Shown here piece after piece: positions 47,641-58,789 of a stretch of DNA of 64,000 nucleotides; within the stretch, counting starts at the first letter, position 1, and every line of letters starts with the position of its first letter. The position numbers and the translations under genes were made by a program. Source of the DNA: Eutreptiella sp. 'Long Island Sound 2002'. Lineage: Eukaryota > Euglenozoa > Euglenophyceae > Eutreptiales > Eutreptiaceae. The DNA is taken from positions 165,361,872-165,425,871 of the forward strand of contig OZ038380.1 of the NCBI GenBank assembly GCA_964036045.1, written 5' to 3'. The notes beneath the pieces were generated by a model, which ran no database searches, had not been told where the DNA came from, and saw only the letters and a list, made by a program, of their open reading frames with translations.

Positions 47641-50200
47641 CGCTCATGGGCAGCCCCAGTCTGCGCTCATGCACAGCCCCAGTCTGCGCTCCTGCACAGC
47701 CCCAGTCTGCACTCATGCGCAGCCCCAGTCTGCGCTCATGCGCAGCCCCAGTCTGCGCTCATGCACAGCCCCAGTCTGCGCTCATGCACAGCCCCAGTCT
47801 GCGCCCCTGCGCAGCCCCTGTCTGCGCTCCTGCGCAGCCCCAGTCTGCGCTCATGCGCAGCCCCAGTCTGCGCCCCTGCGCAGCCCCAGTCTGCTCCCCT
47901 GCGCAGCCCCAGTCTGCGCTCATGCGCAGCCCCAGTCTGCGCCCCTGCGCAGCCCCAGTCTGCGCTCATGCACAGCCCCAGTCTGCGCTCATGTGCAGCC
48001 CCAGTCTGCGCTCATGCGCAGCCCCAGTCTGCGCTCATGCGCAGCCCCAGTCTGCGCTCATGTGCAGCCCCAGTCTGCGCTCATGCGCAGCCCCAGTCTG
48101 CGCTCATGCACAGCCCCAGTCTGCGCTCATGCGCAGCCCCAGTCTGCGCTCATGCGCAGCCCCAGTCTGCGCTCATGCACAGCCCCATGCTGCGCTCATG
48201 CGCAGCCCCAGTCTGCGCTCATGCACAGCCCCAGTCTGCGCCCATGCGCAGCCCCAGTCTGCGCTCATGCGCAGCCCCAGTCTGCGCTCATGCACAGCCC
48301 CAGTCTGCGCTCATGCGCAGCCCCAGTCTGCGCTCATGCGCAGCCCCAGTCTGCGCTCATGCACAGCCCCAGTCTGCGCTCATGCGCAGCCCCAGTCTGC
48401 GCCCCTGCGCAGCCCCAGTCTGCGCTCATGCGCAGCCCCAGTCTGCGCTCATGCACAGCCCCAATCTGCGCTCATGTGCAGCCCCAGTCTGCGCTCATGC
48501 GCAGCCCCAGTCTGCGCTCATGCGCAGCCCCAGTCTGCGCTCATGCGCAGCCCCAGTCTGCGCTCATGCGCAGCCCCAGTCTGCGCTCATGCACAGCCCC
48601 AGTCTGCGCTCATGCGCAGCCCCAGTCTGCGCTCATGCGCAGCCCCAGTCTGCGCTCATGCACAGCCCCATGCTGCGCTCATGCGCAGCCCCAGTCTGCG
48701 CTCATGCACAGCCCCAGTCTGCGCCCATGCGCAGCCCCAGTCTGCGCTCATGCGCAGCCCCAGTCTGCGCTCATGCACAGCCCCAGTCTGCGCTCATGCG
48801 CAGCCCCAGTCTGCGCTCATGCGCAGCCCCAGTCTGCGCTCATGCACAGCCCCAGTCTGCGCTCATGCACAGCCCCAGTCTGCGCTCATGCGCAGCCCCA
48901 GTCTGCGCTCATGCACAGCCCCAGTCTGCGCTCATGCACAGCCCCAGTCTGCGCTCATGTGCAGCCCCAGTCTGCGCTCATGCGCACCCCCAGTCTGCGC
49001 TCATGCACAGCCCGTATCTGCGCTCATGGGCAGCCCCAGTCTGCGCTCATGCACAGCCCCAGTCTGCGCTCATGCGCAGCCCCAGTCTGCGCTCATGCAC
49101 AGCCCCAGTCTGCGCTCATGCGCAGCCCCAGTCTGCGCTCATGCACAGCCCCAGTCTGCGCTCATGTGCAGCCCCAGTCTGCGCTCATGCACAGCCCCAA
49201 TCTGCGCTCATGCGCAGCCCCAGTCTGCGCTCATGGGCAGCCCCAGTCTGCGCTCATTAGCAGCCCCAGTCTGCGCTCCCGCGCAGCCCCAGTCTGCGCT
49301 CCTGCGCAGCCCCAGTCTGCGCTCATGCGCAGCCCCAGTCTGCGCTCATGGGCAGCCCCAGTATGCGCTCCTGCGCAGCCCCAGTCTGCGCTCATGTGCA
49401 GCCCCAGTCTGCGCTCATGCGCAGCCCCAGTCTGCGCTCATGCACAGCCCCAGTCTGCGCTCATGCGCAGCCCCAGTCTGCGCCCCTGCGCAGCCCCAGT
49501 CTGCGCTCATGCGCAGCCCCAGTCTGCGCTCATGCACAGCCCCAGTCTGTGCTCATGCGCAGCCCCAGTCTGTGCTCATGCGCAGCCCCGGTCTGCGCTC
49601 CTGCGCAGCCCCAGTCTGCGCTCATGCGCAGCCCCAGTCTGCGCTCATGCGCAGCCCCAGTCTGCGCTCATGCACAGCCCTAGTCTGCGCTCCTGCGCAG
49701 CCCCAGTCTGCGGTCATGTGCAGCCCCAGTCTGCGCTCCTGCGCAGCCCCAGTCTCCGCTCATGCACAGCCCCAGTCTGCGCTCATGTACAGCCCCAGTC
49801 TGCGCTCATGCGCAGCCCCAGTCTGCGCTCATGCCCAGCCCCAGTCTGCGCTCATGCGCAGCCCCAGTCTGCACTCATGGGCAGCCCCAGTCTGCGCTCA
49901 TGCGCAGCCCCAGTCTGCGCTCATGCGCAGCCCCATTCTGCGCTCATGGGCAGCCCCAGTCTGCGCTCATGCACAGCCCCAGTCTGCGCTCATGCACAGC
50001 CCCAGTCTGCGCTCATGCCCAGCCCCAGTCTGCGCTCATGCGCAGCCCCAGTCTGCGCTCATGGGCAGCCCCAGTCTGCGCCCCTGCGCAGCCCCAGTCT
50101 GCGCCCCTGCGCAGCCCCAGTCTGCGCTCATGCGCAGCCCCAGTCTGCGCTCATGCGCAGCCCCATGCTGCGCTCATGCGCAGCCCCAGTCTGCGCTGAT
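47641..50200. repeat. Block B segment with a 483-bp (21-monomer) duplication
   Basis: Around 48000-48960 two copies share a CATGCTGCG relic unit at 48187 and 48670, exactly 483 bp apart, with matching neighbours. To the right the order is loose, with singletons such as CAGCCCGTATCTG near 49012 (three adjacent changes), GCTCATTAGCAG near 49255 and GCTCCCGCGCAG near 49276. These private variants suggest a locally less homogenised stretch. Confidence 0.78.
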
Positions 50201-52457
50201 GCACAGCCCCAGTCTGCGCTCATGGGCAGCCCCAGTCTGCGCTCATGCGCAGCCCCAGTCTGCGCTCATGCACAGCCCCAGTCTGCGCTCATGCGCAGCC
50301 CCAGTCTGCGCTCATGCACAGCCCCAGTCTGCGCTCATGCGCAGCCCCAGTCTGCGCTCATGCGCAGCCCCAGTCTGCGCTCATGCGCAGCCCCAGTCTG
50401 CGCCCATGCGCAGCCCCAGTCTGCGCTCATGGGCAGCCCCAGTCTGCGCTCATGGGCAGCCCCAGTCTGCGCTCATGGGCAGCCCCAGTCTGCGCTCATG
50501 GGCAGCCCCAGTCTGCGCTCATGGGCAGCCCCAGTCTGCGCTCATGCGCAGCCCCAGTCTGCGCTCATGCGCAGCCCCAGTCTGCGCTCATGCGCAGCCC
50601 CAGTCTGCGCTCATGCGCAGCCCCAGTCTGCGCTCATGCACAGCCCCAGTCTGCGCTCATGCGCAGCCCCAGTCTGCGCTCATGCGCAGCCCAAGTCTGC
50701 GCTCATGCGCAGCCCCAGTCTGCGCTCATGCGCAGCCCCAGTCTGCGCTCATGCGCAGCCCCAGTCTGCGCTCATGCGCAGCCCCAGTCTGCGCTCATGC
50801 GCAGCCCCAGTCTGCGCTCATGCGCAGCCCCAGTCTGCGCTTATGCGCAGCCCCAGTCTGCGCTCATGCGCAGCCCCAGTCTGCGCTCATGCACAGCCCC
50901 AGTCTGCGCCCATGCGCAGCCCCAGTCTGCGCTCATGCACAGCCCCAGTCTGCGCTCATGCGCAGCCCCAGTCTGCGCTCATGCGCAGCCCCAGTCTACG
51001 CCCCTGCGCAGCCCCAGTCTGCGCTCATGCGCAGCCCCAGTCTGCGCTTATGCGCAGCCCCAGTCTGCGCCCATGCACAGCCCCAGTCTGCGCTCATGCG
51101 CAGCCCCAGTCTGCGCTCATGCGCAGCCCCAGTCTGCGCTCATGCGCAGCCCCAGTCTGCGCTCATGCACAGCCCCAGTCTGCGCTCATGCGCAGCCCCA
51201 GTCTGCGCTCATGCGCAGCCCCAGTCTGCGCTCACGCACAGCCCCAGTCTGCGCTCATGCGCAGCCCCAGTCTGCGCTCATGCAGAGCCCCAGTCTGCGC
51301 CCCTGCGCAGCCCCAGTCTGCGCCCCTGCGCAGCCCCAGTCTGCGCTCATGCGCAGCCCCAGTCTGCGCTCATGTGCAGCCCTAGTCTGCGCTCATGCGC
51401 AGCCCCAGTCTGCGCCCATGGGCAGCCCCAGTCTGCGCTCATGCGCAGCCCCAGTCTGCGCTCCTGCGCAGCCCCAGTCTGCGCTCCTGCGCAGCCCCAG
51501 TCTGCGCCCAGGCGCAGCCCCAGTCTGCGCCCATGGGCAGCCCCAGTCTGCGCTCATGCGCAGCCCCAGTCTGCGCCCCTGCGCAGCCCCAGTCTGCGCT
51601 CATGTGCAGCCCCAGTCTGCGCCCATGCGCAGCCCCAGTCTGCGCCCATGCGCAGCCCCAGTCTGCGCTCATGCGCAGCCCCAGTCTGCGCTCATGGGCA
51701 GCCCCAGTCTGCGCTCATGCGCAGCCCCAGTCTGCGCTCATGCGCAGCCCCAGTCTGCGCCCATGCGCAGCCCCAGTCTGCGCCCATGCGCAGCCCCAGT
51801 CTCCGCCCATGCGCAGCCCCAGTCTGCGCTCATGCGCAGCCCCAGTCTGCGCTCATGCGCAGCCCCAGTCTGCGCTCATGCGCAGCCCCAGTCTGCGCTC
51901 CTGCGCAGCCCCAGTCTGCGCCCGTGGGCAGCCCCAGTCTGCGCTCATGCGCAGCCCCGGTCTGCGCTCATGCGCAGCCCCAGTCTGCGCTCCTGCGCAG
52001 CCCCAGTCTGCGCCCAGGCGCAGCCCCAGTCTGCGCCCATGCGCAGCCCCAGTCTGCGCTCATGTGCAGCCCTAGTCTGCGCTCATGCGCAGCCCCAGTC
52101 TGCGCCCATGCGCAGCCCCAGTCTGCGCCCATGCGCAGCCCCAGTCTGCGCCCATGCGCAGCCCCAGTCTGCGCTCATGCGCAGCCCCAGTCTGCGCTCA
52201 TGCGCAGCCCCAGTCTGCGCTCATGGGCAGCCCCAGTCTGCGCTCATGCGCAGCCCCAGTCTGCGCTCATGCGCAGCCCCAGTCTGCGCTCATGCGCAGC
52301 CCCAGTCTGCGCTCCTGCGCAGCCCCAGTCTGCGCTCATTCGCAGCCCCAGTCTGCGCCCCTGCGCAGCCCCAGTCTGCGCTCCTGCGCAGCCCCAGTCT
52401 GCGCCCATGGGCAGCCCCAGTCTGCGCTCATGCGCAGCCCCAGTCTGCGCTCATTCG

Positions 52458-52479
52458 CAGCCCCAGTTGCGCCCCTGCG
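52458..52479. repeat. 22-bp monomer (AGTTGCG, 1-bp deletion)
   Basis: The unit reads CAGCCCCAGTTGCGCCCC, missing one base in AGTCTGCG. It accounts for the one-base offsets between markers on either side (551 and 1793 bp). Confidence 0.94.
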
Positions 52480-55055
52480 CAGCCCCAGTCTGCGCCCAGG
52501 CGCAGCCCCAGTCTGCGCCCCTGCGCAGCCCCAGTCTGCGCCCCTGCGCAGCCCCAGTCTGCGCCCCTGCGCAGCCCCAGTCTGCGCTCATGCGCAGCCC
52601 CAGTCTGCGCTCATGTGCAGCCCTAGTCTGCGCTCATGCGCAGCCCCAGTCTGCGCCCATGGGCAGCCCCAGTCTGCGCTCATGCGCAGCCCCAGTCTGC
52701 GCTCCTGCGCAGCCCCAGTCTGCGCCCAGGCGCAGCCCCAGTCTGCGCCCATGGGCAGCCCCAGTCTGCGCTCATGCGCAGCCCCAGTCTGCGCCCCTGC
52801 GCAGCCCCAGTCTGCGCTCATGTGCAGCCCCAGTCTGCGCCCATGCGCAACCCCAGTCTGCGCCCATGCGCAGCCCCAGTCTGCGCCCATGCGCAGCCCC
52901 AGTCTGCGCCCATGCGCAGCCCCAGTCTGCGCCCATGCGCAGCCCCAGTCTCCGCTCATGGGCAGCCCCAGTCTGCGCTCATGCACAGCCCCAGTCTGCG
53001 CCCCTGCGCAGCCCCAGTCTGCGCCCCTGCGCAGCCCCAGTCTGCGCGCATGGGCAGCCCCAGTCTGCGCCCCTGCGCAGCCCCAGTCTGCGCTCATGCA
53101 CAGCCCCAGTCTGCGCTCATGCACAGCCCCAGTCTGCGCTCATGCACAGCCCCAGTCTGCGCTCATGCACAGCCCCAGTCTGCGCCCCTGCGCAGCCCCA
53201 GTCTGCGCTCATGTGCAGCCCCAGTCTGCGCTCATGTGCAGCCCCAGTCTGCGCTCATGCACAGCCCCAGTCTGCGCCCCTGCGCAGCCCCAGTCTGCGC
53301 CCATGGGCAGCCCCAGTCTGCGCTCATGCGCAGCCCCAGTCTGCGCTCCTGCGCAGCCCCAGTCTGCGCTCCTGCGCAGCCCCAGTCTGCGCCCAGGCGC
53401 AGCCCCAGTCTGCGCCCATGGGCAGCCCCAGTCTGCGCTCATGCGCAGCCCCAGTCTGCGCCCCTGCGCAGCCCCAGTCTGCGCTCATGTGCAGCCCCAG
53501 TCTGCGCCCATGCGCAGCCCCAGTCTGCGCCCATGCGCAGCCCCAGTCTGCGCCCATGCGCAGCCCCAGTCTGCGCCCATGCGCAGCCCCAGTCTCCGCC
53601 CATGCGCAGCCCCAGTCTGCGCTCATGCGCAGCCCCAGTCTGCGCTCATGCGCAGCCCCAGTCTGCGCTCATGCGCAGCCCCAGTCTGCGCTCCTGCGCA
53701 GCCCCAGTCTGCGCCCGTGGGCAGCCCCAGTCTGCGCTCATGCGCAGCCCCGGTCTGCGCTCATGCGCAGCCCCAGTCTGCGCTCCTGCGCAGCCCCAGT
53801 CTGCGCCCAGGCGCAGCCCCAGTCTGCGCCCATGGGCAGCCCCAGTCTGCGCTCATGCGCAGCCCCAGTCTGCGCTCATGTGCAGCCCTAGTCTGCGCTC
53901 ATGCGCAGCCCCAGTCTGCGCCCATGCGCAGCCCCAGTCTGCGCCCATGCGCAGCCCCAGTCTGCGCCCATGCGCAGCCCCAGTCTGCGCTCATGCGCAG
54001 CCCCAGTCTGCGCTCATGCGCAGCCCCAGTCTGCGCTCATGGGCAGCCCCAGTCTGCGCTCATGCGCAGCCCCAGTCTGCGCTCATGCGCAGCCCCAGTC
54101 TGCGCTCATGCGCAGCCCCAGTCTGCGCTCCTGCGCAGCCCCAGTCTGCGCCCATGGGCAGCCCCAGTCTGCGCTCATGCGCAGCCCCAGTCTGCGCTCA
54201 TTCGCAGCCCCAGTCTGCGCCCAGGCGCAGCCCCAGTCTGCGCCCCTGCACAGCCCCAGTCTGCGCCCCTGCGCAGCCCCAGTCTGCGCCCCTGCGCAGC
54301 CCCAGTCTGCGCTCATGCGCAGCCCCAGTCTGCGCTCATGTGCAGCCCTAGTCTGCGCTCATGCGCAGCCCCAGTCTGCGCCCATGGGCAGCCCCAGTCT
54401 GCGCTCATGCGCAGCCCCAGTCTGCGCTCCTGCGCAGCCCCAGTCTGCGCCCAGGCGCAGCCCCAGTCTGCGCCCATGGGCAGCCCCAGTCTGCGCTCAT
54501 GCGCAGCCCCAGTCTGCGCCCCTGCGCAGCCCCAGTCTGCGCTCATGTGCAGCCCCAGTCTGCGCCCATGCGCAACCCCAGTCTGCGCCCATGCGCAGCC
54601 CCAGTCTGCGCCCATGCGCAGCCCCAGTCTGCGCCCATGCGCAGCCCCAGTCTCCGCCCATGCGCAGCCCCAGTCTGCGCTCATGCGCAGCCCCAGTCTG
54701 CGCTCATGCGCAGCCCCGGTCTGCGCTCATGCGCAGCCCCAGTCTGCGCTCCTGCGCAGCCCCAGTCTGCGCCCAGGCGCAGCCCCAGTCTGCGCTCATG
54801 CGCAGCCCCAGTCTGCGCTCATGTGCAGCCCTAGTCTGCGCTCATGCGCAGCCCCAGTCTGCGCCCATGCGCAGCCCCAGTCTGCGCTCATGCGCAGCCC
54901 CAGTCTGCGCTCATGCGCAGCCCCAGTCTGCGCTCATGCGCAGCCCCAGTCTGCGCTCATGCGCAGCCCCAGTCTGCGCTCCTGCGCAGCCCCAGTCTGC
55001 GCCCATGGGCAGCCCCAGTCTGCGCTCATGCGCAGCCCCAGTCTGCGCTCATTCG

Positions 55056-55077
55056 CAGCCCGAGTTGCGCTCCTGCG
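55056..55077. repeat. 22-bp monomer (GAGTTGCG, 1-bp deletion)
   Basis: The unit reads CAGCCCGAGTTGCGCTCC. It has the same one-base loss as at 52458-52479 and, like it, follows an ATTCGCAG unit, so the two are probably copies with later point changes. Confidence 0.93.
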
Positions 55078-55329
55078 CAGCCCCAGTCTGCGCCCAGGCG
55101 CAGCCCCAGTCTGCGCCCATGGGCAGCCCCCGTCTGCGCTCATGCGCAGCCCCAGTCTGCGCTCCTGCGCAGCCCCAGTCTGCGCTCATGCGCAGCCCCA
55201 GTCTGCGCTCCTGCGCAGCCCCAGTCTGCGCTCATGCACAGCCCCAGTCTGCGCTCCTGCGCAGCCCCAGTCTGCGCTCATGCACAGCCCCAGTCTGCGC
55301 TCATGCACAGCCCCAGTCTGCGCTCATGC

Positions 55330-56900
55330 GCAGCCCCAGTCTGCGCTCATGCACAGCCCCAGTCCGCGCTCATGCACAGCCCCAGTCTGCGCTCCTGCGC
55401 AGCCCCAGTCTGCGCTCATGCACAGCCCCAGTCTGCGCTCATGCGCAGCTCCAGTCTGCGCTCCTGCGCAGCCCCAGTCTGCGCTCATGCACAGCCCCAG
55501 TCTGCGCTCATGCGCAGCCCCAGTCTGCGCTCCTGCGCAGCCCCAGTCTGCGCGCATGCGCAGCCCCAGTCTGCGCTCATGCACAGCCCCAGTCTGCGCT
55601 CATGCGCAGCCCCAGTCTGCGCCCATGCGCAGCCCCAGTCTGCGCCCATGGGCAGCCCCAGTCTGCGCTCATGCACAGCCCCAGTCTGCGCTCATGCACA
55701 GCCCCAGTCTGCGCCCCTGCGCAGCCCCAGTCTGCGCCCCTGCGCAGCCCCAGTCTGCGCCCATGCGCAGCCCCAGTCTGCGCCCATGGGCAGCCCCAGT
55801 CTGCGCTCATGCACAGCCCCAGTCTGCGCTCATGGGCAGCCCCAGTCTGCGCTCATGCGCAGCCCCAGTCTGCGCCCATGCGCAGCCCCAGTCTGCGCTC
55901 ATGCACAGCCCCAGTCTGCGCCCCTGCGCAGCCCCAGTCTGCGCCCCTGCACAGCCCCAGTCTGCGCTCATGCACAGCCCCAGTCTGCGCTCATGGGCAG
56001 CCCCAGTCTGCGCCCATGCGCAGCCCCAGTCTGCGCTCCTGCGCAGCCCCAGTCTGCGCTCCTGCGCAGCCCCAGTCTGCGCTCCTGCGCAGCCCCAGTC
56101 TGCGCTCATGCGCAGCCCCAGTCTGCGCTCATGCACAGCCCCAGTCCGCGCTCATGCACAGCCCCAGTCTGCGCTCCTGCGCAGCCCCAGTCTGCGCTCA
56201 TGCACAGCCCCAGTCTGCGCTCATGCGCAGCTCCAGTCTGCGCTCCTGCGCAGCCCCAGTCTGCGCTCATGCACAGCCCCAGTCTGCGCTCATGCGCAGC
56301 CCCAGTCTGCGCTCCTGCGCAGCCCCAGTCTGCGCGCATGCGCAGCCCCAGTCTGCGCGCATGCACAGCCCCAGTCTGCGCTCATGCGCAGCCCCAGTCT
56401 GCGCCCATGCGCAGCCCCAGTCTGCGCTCATGCACAGCCCCAGTCTGCGCTCATGCACAGCCCCAGTCTGCGCCCCTGCGCAGCCCCAGTCTGCGCCCCT
56501 GCGCAGCCCCAGTCTGCGCCCATGCGCAGCCCCAGTCTGCGCCCATGGGCAGCCCCAGTCTGCGCTCATGCACAGCCCCAGTCTGCGCTCATGGGCAGCC
56601 CCAGTCTGCGCGCATGCGCAGCCCCAGTCTGCGCTCTTGCGCAGCCCCAGTCTGCGCTCATGCACAGCCCCAGTCTGCGCTCATGCGCAGCCCCAGTCTG
56701 CGCTCATGCACAGCCCCAGTCTGCGGTCATGCACAGCCCCAGTCTGCGCTCATGGGCAGCCCCAGTCTGCGCCCATGCGCAGCCCCAGTCTGCGCCCATG
56801 CGCAGCCCCAGTCTGCGCTCATGCACAGCCCCAGTCTGCGCTCATGCACAGCCCCAGTCTGCGCCCCTGTGCAGCCCCAGTCTGCGCCCCTGCACAGCCC
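55330..56900. repeat. 782-bp (34-monomer) tandem duplication
   Basis: The two adjacent copies share the CAGCTCCAG unit at 55450 and 56232, 782 bp apart. They also share a CAGTCCGCG unit near 55370 and 56150 and a CTGCGCGCATGCGCAG unit near 55550 and 56332. A third, partial copy has CAGCTCCAG at 57727, a further 1495 bp (65 monomers) on, again with CGCGCATGCG about 100 bp later. The second copy has an extra CGCGCATGCACAG unit. Confidence 0.88.
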
Positions 56901-58170
56901 CAGTCTGCGCTCATGCACAGCCCCAGTCTGCGCTCATGGGCAGCCCCAGTCTGCGCTCATGCACAGCCCCAATCTGCGCTCATGCACAGCCCCAGTCTGC
57001 GCTCATGCACAGCCCCAGTCTGCGCTCCTGCGCAGCCCCAGTCTGCGCTCCTGCGCAGCCCCAGTCTGCGCTCCTGCGCAGCCCCAGTCTGCGCTCATGC
57101 ACAGCCCCAGTCTGCGCTCATGCGCAGCCCCAGTCTGCGCTCATGCACAGCCCCAGTCTGCGCTCCTACGCAGCCCCAGTCTGCGCCCATGCGCAGCCCC
57201 AGTCTGCGCCCATGGGCAGCCCCAGTCTGCGCTCATGCACATCCCCAGTCCGCGCTCATGCGCAGCCCCAGTCTGCGCTCCTGCGCAGCCCCAGTCTGCG
57301 CTCATGCACAGCCCCAGTCTGCGCTCCTGCGCAGCCCCAGTCTGCGCTCCTGCGCAGCCCCAGTCTGCGCTCCTGCGCAGCCCCAGTCTGCGCTCCTGCG
57401 CAGCCCCAGTCTGCGCTCCTGCGCAGCCCCAGTCTGCGCTCCTGCGCAGCCCCCGTCTGCGCTCATGCGCAGCCCCCGTCTGCGCTCCTGCGCAGCCCCA
57501 GTCTGCGCTCATGCACAGCCCCAGTCTGCGCTCCTGCGCAGCCCCAGTCTGCGCTCATGCACAGCCCCAGTCTGCGCTCCTGCGCAGCCCCAGTCTGCGC
57601 TCATGCGCAGCCCCAGTCTGCGCTCATGCACAGCCCCAGTCTGCGCTCCTGCGCAGCCCCAGTCTGCGCTCATGCGCAGCCCCAGTCTGCGCTCATGCGC
57701 AGCCCCAGTCTGCGCTCATGCGCAGCTCCAGTCTGCGCTCCTGCGCAGCCCCAGTCTGCGCTCATGCACAGCCCCAGTCTGCGCTCATGCGCAGCCCCAG
57801 TCTGCGCTCCTGCGCAGCCCCAGTCTGCGCGCATGCGCAGCCCCAGTCTGCGCTCATGCACAGCCCCAGTCTGCGCCCATGCGCAGCCCCAGTCTGCGCC
57901 CATGCGCAGCCCCAGTCTGCGCCCATGCGCAGCCCCAGTCTGCGCTCATGCACAGCCCCTGTCTGCAACCCTGCGCAGCCCCAGTCTGCGCCCCTGCGCA
58001 GCCCCAGTCTGCGCTCCTGCGCAGCCCCAGTCTGCGCCCATGCGCAGCCCCAGTCTGCGCCCATGGGCAGCCCCAGTCTGCGCTCATGCACAGCCCCAGT
58101 CTGCGACCCTGCGCAGCCCCAGTCTGCGCCCCTGCGCAGCCCCAGTCTGCGCTCCTGCGCACCCCCAGTC
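56901..58170. repeat. Block B segment dominated by GCTCCTGCG units
   Basis: Around 57310-57500 about eight consecutive units end CTCCTGCG (A to C at base 19), the longest run of that variant I noticed. Two CAGCCCCCGTCTG units, with a five-C run, follow near 57450 and 57475. The third partial copy of the 782-bp block lies at about 57600-57900. Single oddities are CACATCCCCAG near 57240, GCTCCTACGCAG near 57170 and CTGCAACCCTGCG near 57965. Confidence 0.78.
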
Positions 58171-58320
58171 TGCGCTCATGGGCAGCCCCAGTCTGCGCTC
58201 ATGCGCAGCCCCAGTCTGCGCTCATGGGCAGCCCCAGTCTGCGCTCATGGGCAGCCCCAGTCTGCGCTCATGCGCAGCCCCAGTCTGCGCTCATGCGCAG
58301 CCCCAGTCTGCGCTCATGCC

Positions 58321-58331
58321 CAGCCCCAGCG
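58321..58331. repeat. 11-bp truncated monomer (copy 1)
   Basis: The unit CAGCCCCAGCG lacks the 12 bases TCTGCGCTCATG of a normal unit. It sits between ATGCC and normal monomers and has an exact copy 356 bp on. Confidence 0.94.
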
Positions 58332-58676
58332 CAGCCCCAGTCTGCGCTCATGGGCAGCCCCAGTCTGCGCTCATGCGCAGCCCCAGTCTGCGCTCATGCG
58401 CAGCCCAGGTCTGCGCTCATGCACAGCCCCAGTCTGCGCTCATGCGCAGCCCCAGTCTGCGCTCATGGGCAGCCCCAGTCTGCGCTCATGGGCAGCCCCA
58501 GTCTGCGCTCATGGGCAGCCCCAGTCTGCGCTCATGGGCAGCCCCAGTCTGCGCTCATGGGCAGCCCCAGTCTGCGCTCATGCACAGCCCCAGTCTGCGC
58601 TCATGGGCAGCCCCAGTCTGCGCTCATGGGCAGCCCCAGTCTGCGCTCATGCGCAGCCCCAGTCTGCGCTCATGCG

Positions 58677-58687
58677 CAGCCCCAGCG
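58677..58687. repeat. 11-bp truncated monomer (copy 2)
   Basis: Exact copy of the unit at 58321-58331. Together the two add 22 bases, which is the phase shift seen between the markers at 57727 and 59631. Confidence 0.94.
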
Positions 58688-58789
58688 CAGCCCCAGTCTG
58701 CGCTCATGGGCAGCCCCAGTCTGCGCTCATGCACAGCCCCAGTCTGCGCTCATGCACAGCCCCAGTCTGCGCTCATGCGCAGCCCCAGT

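Larger units (their letters stand above)
50201..55080. repeat. Block B segment marked by CCCTAGTCTG units
   Basis: The GCAGCCCTAGTCTG marker occurs at 51383, 52073, 52624, 53889, 54349 and 54832. Spacings are 690, 551, 1265, 460 and 483 bp, all multiples of 23 except 551, which is one short because of the 22-bp unit at 52458-52479. Units ending CCCATGCG, CCCCTGCG and CCAGGCG are frequent. Near 50420-50530 five ATGGGCAG units occur in a row. Several partial copies of one block, from CCCATGGGCAG to CCCTAG, make up most of 51.4-54.9 kb. Confidence 0.82.
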
